Assembly (NCBI RefSeq): GCF_041468085.1
Contig: NZ_CP121014.1
Coordinates: 676,499 to 740,498, forward strand
Length of the DNA: 64,000 nucleotides
Source of the DNA: Tistrella mobilis
GTDB taxonomy: Bacteria > Pseudomonadota > Alphaproteobacteria > Tistrellales > Tistrellaceae
Direction: 5' to 3'
How positions within the stretch are numbered: the first letter of the stretch is position 1; each line of letters starts with the position of its first letter. Below the pieces are notes generated by a model that was given only the letters and a program-made list of their open reading frames with translations, ran no database searches and was not told the DNA's origin. The position numbers were made by a program, and so were the translations under genes. Positions 62,438-64,000 of this stretch are shown here, one piece after another.

Positions 62438-63415
62438 TCAGGCGCGCTTGAGCCGGCTCGGCAGCTTCACCGCCACGCTCGACACCGCCACCGACGGCTT
62501 CGAGGGCTTCAGCACCAGGCCACGCCCCGACGCTTCGACATTGGCCTCGGGATAGACGGCGAGCACGTCCTTCAGCACTTCCTTCAGCCGGAAGGCCAGC
62601 ACCCGATGGCCGCTCTCGCTGCCGAAATGGTCCGAGAGTGCATGCCAGGGCACGGTAATCTCGCGCTTCAGCGCATGCAGCCGATAGGTCAGCCAGACAT
62701 AGAGATCGAGGGCGAGGCTTGAATGCTTCAGCCGGGCGATCGCCTCTTCCGACAGCGGCACCGAATGTTCCATCAGGTGCTCGAAGAAGGCCTCCGACAG
62801 CTTCACATGCCGCACCCATTCCCCGCCGGTGCGGAACAGATCTTCGGCATCGCTGTCGTCACGCCACAGATCCATGCCGTCGACGATGCGCTGATCGGCA
62901 AGGCGCGCCTCGGCGCTGCCGCGTTCGAAACGCATGGTGAATTCGCAACGCGCGATGCGCAAGGCCTGCTCCCGGACCGGCGCGTAGGAGCCGCGCGGGC
63001 CGCCGGAGGTCGACAGCCCCATCTTGCGCAACCAGCTGGCCATGGTCGGCCCCAGATCGACCAGCTGGCTCTGGCTGCGGACGGCCTCGGTCTGGAAATA
63101 GATCATAATCAGCCGTGCCTTGGTACCATAGGGCACGCCGATGTCGACGATCTTGTCCTTGAGCGGAAGGATGCCGGGGCGGATGATCAGCTGATAGGCG
63201 CCATTGCGGCGGACCCAGGGCTCCAGCGGGTTCTTGGGCTCCCGATGCGGCAGCGCCGCCTGGGCAAACCCCGAATGGAGATAATTGATCGTGTCGTTTT
63301 CGAGCGACATCATCTCGTGGGCCCAGCGCACCCGCCGCCGCTCGGCGGCAGAATCCGCCGTTGCCATGACCTGTTCCAGGCCGTGAAGCATGAGCTGCTG
63401 ATGCACGTCCGCCAT
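62438..63415 (-). CDS. repA: Plasmid replication initiator, RepA family
   Basis: A 325-residue protein from ATG 63415, chosen because GGAGG sits 5 bases upstream (an ATG at 63433 is possible). INYLHSGFAQAALPHREP, LIMIYFQTEAVRSQSQLVDL, MGLSTSGGPRGSYAPVREQA and the following RIARCEFTMRF match the plasmid-encoded RepA family. LALDLYVWLTYRLHAL and WHALSDHFG follow. The iterons at 63600-63960 lie directly upstream of its start. This shows the window is on a plasmid or secondary replicon. Confidence 0.88.
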   Translation of the reverse strand: MADVHQQLMLHGLEQVMATADSAAERRRVRWAHEMMSLENDTINYLHSGFAQAALPHREPKNPLEPWVRRNGAYQLIIRPGILPLKDKIVDIGVPYGTKARLIMIYFQTEAVRSQSQLVDLGPTMASWLRKMGLSTSGGPRGSYAPVREQALRIARCEFTMRFERGSAEARLADQRIVDGMDLWRDDSDAEDLFRTGGEWVRHVKLSEAFFEHLMEHSVPLSEEAIARLKHSSLALDLYVWLTYRLHALKREITVPWHALSDHFGSESGHRVLAFRLKEVLKDVLAVYPEANVEASGRGLVLKPSKPSVAVSSVAVKLPSRLKRA

Positions 63416-64000
63416 ATCGACCTCCGGGCTCATGCGCCGGGCACCATGCTCCTGACATGGCTGTGCCCCACACATGGTTTCGGCCAGCCCCTGCCGAAGG
63501 GGCGACCCGTTCATGCCTGATCCGTCACGATCCGACTTTACACAGGACGGGCTGCCGGACGGAAGTCCGTCGGACCACCAGACGGGCGGGCCCGGACGAA
63601 TCCGTTGCAAGTTCAGCGACGCCTGCCCGGCCCGTTCGCGGATGATGACGCGGTGATGACCGCCGTTTCAAGTTCAGCGTTGTTGCCGCATCTTCGCCGC
63701 GGGCGGCGGCCCCGACGACGCGGATGGCCCGGAACCGCCGGATTTTCACGGTTTTCCACGCTGAACTCGTAACGCTCCCCCGCCTGTCCAGCCGGTTTCG
63801 CTGAAAACGCAACGTCCGCACGCTGATCTCGATACATCCAAAGGGTCTGCCTGCGCTGAAGTCGAATCGCCCCGTCGGGTTATCCACGCTGAACTCGATA
63901 CCCCTTCCTATAGAGAGTCCCCTATAGATCTTTTTCCCGATAGGGCCTGGACCGAACAGAGACGCCATCGCTGCCCGATCGCCTCGCCCCCGATCTCAAC
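63416..64000. other. oriV: Iteron-type plasmid replication origin
   Basis: No gene is supported in this stretch. Copies of a CGCTGAAcTCGATAC-type repeat lie at 63759, 63799, 63821, 63854 and 63887 on the plus strand, and AAGTTCAGCG (the complement orientation) at 63609-63618 and 63671-63680. The last two plus-strand steps are 33 bp each and the one before is 22 bp, close to whole helix turns. TTATCCACG (63880-63888) and TTTTCCACG (63752-63760) resemble DnaA boxes next to iterons. Beyond it is an AT-rich patch with two CCTATAG sequences near 63904-63930, a likely melting region. Confidence 0.75.

Noticed and set aside
63525..63968. 147-codon minus-strand frame upstream of repA
   Set aside because: It covers the iteron array; repeats explain the open frame and the translation shows no family.
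1..64000. CRISPR arrays, rRNA and tRNA genes
   Set aside because: I saw no regularly spaced long repeats and no rRNA segments or cloverleaf with a CCA-adjacent acceptor; a dedicated tRNA scan was not possible.

Overview
The window reads as part of a large plasmid or secondary replicon of a GC-rich alphaproteobacterium. The protein style (TRAP transporters, CaiB/BaiF CoA transferases, four-subunit sarcosine oxidase, HAPMO-type monooxygenase) suggests a Rhodospirillales/Tistrella-like host; that genus guess is recall only. The plasmid assignment is better supported: a RepA-type initiator gene at 62438-63415 lies beside an iteron array with DnaA-box-like sites at 63600-63960. No rRNA, tRNA or CRISPR array was seen.

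Layout. 1-7157: a Baeyer-Villiger monooxygenase (cut by the window edge) diverges from a serine esterase of the beta-lactamase fold, a TRAP transporter (P, Q, M) and a TetR regulator, which looks like a ketone uptake and oxidation module. 7202-11220: an orphan ParD-like antitoxin, a large MscS channel and a second copy of the esterase. 11283-13241: an AT-rich gene for a STAND-like P-loop ATPase, probably horizontally acquired. 13441-16102: peroxiredoxin, periplasmic rhodanese, DsrE-like protein and SLAC1/TDT channel, a possible sulfur or oxidative stress unit. 16062-17721: a decayed EamA exporter beside an AraC regulator. 17722-19763: a second AT-rich island with a 20-bp palindrome and a two-gene module (tiny membrane protein plus an LPO_1073-like protein) sharing a GG-x-x-S-T-N-I-Q motif. 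19764-25984: GbdR-like regulator and soxBDAG for sarcosine oxidation. 26474-27539: host-attachment family protein and Hsp20. 27640-37574: one long minus-strand operon under a GntR regulator: ATP-dependent hydantoinase/oxoprolinase HyuB and HyuA, an isochorismatase-like hydrolase, glutaryl-CoA dehydrogenase, a CoA transferase and LeuCD-type hydro-lyase. 37752-38755: Phd-type antitoxin with zeta-like toxin. 38845-40715: VOC, ArsR, SRPBCC operon and a PAS-LuxR regulator. 40840-53921: thiolase, acyl-CoA ligase, GntR, YciI, then a deacetylase, second TRAP system, MmgE/PrpD, acyl-CoA dehydrogenase and two CoA transferases; the two plus-strand transcription starts share a TGTCCGGACA palindrome. 54131-58067: chemoreceptor, EamA exporter, YciI protein and a deformylase paralogue lacking two metal ligands. 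58099-59859: decayed ketopantoate reductase fragment and a leuA interrupted by an in-frame TAG. 60339-62356: orphan lasso-peptide-B2-type transglutaminase and a histidine kinase with a degenerate ATP-binding domain. 62438-64000: repA and origin.

Overall the region is an accessory catabolic replicon that imports and degrades organic acids, cyclic amides or imides, ketones and methylated amines, and carries toxin-antitoxin and probable defence genes. Several genes are visibly decaying (EamA, leuA, ketopantoate reductase fragment), and traces resembling insertion-sequence ends lie at 19755-19795 and 26373-26418. All identities come from reading motifs; no database search was run.
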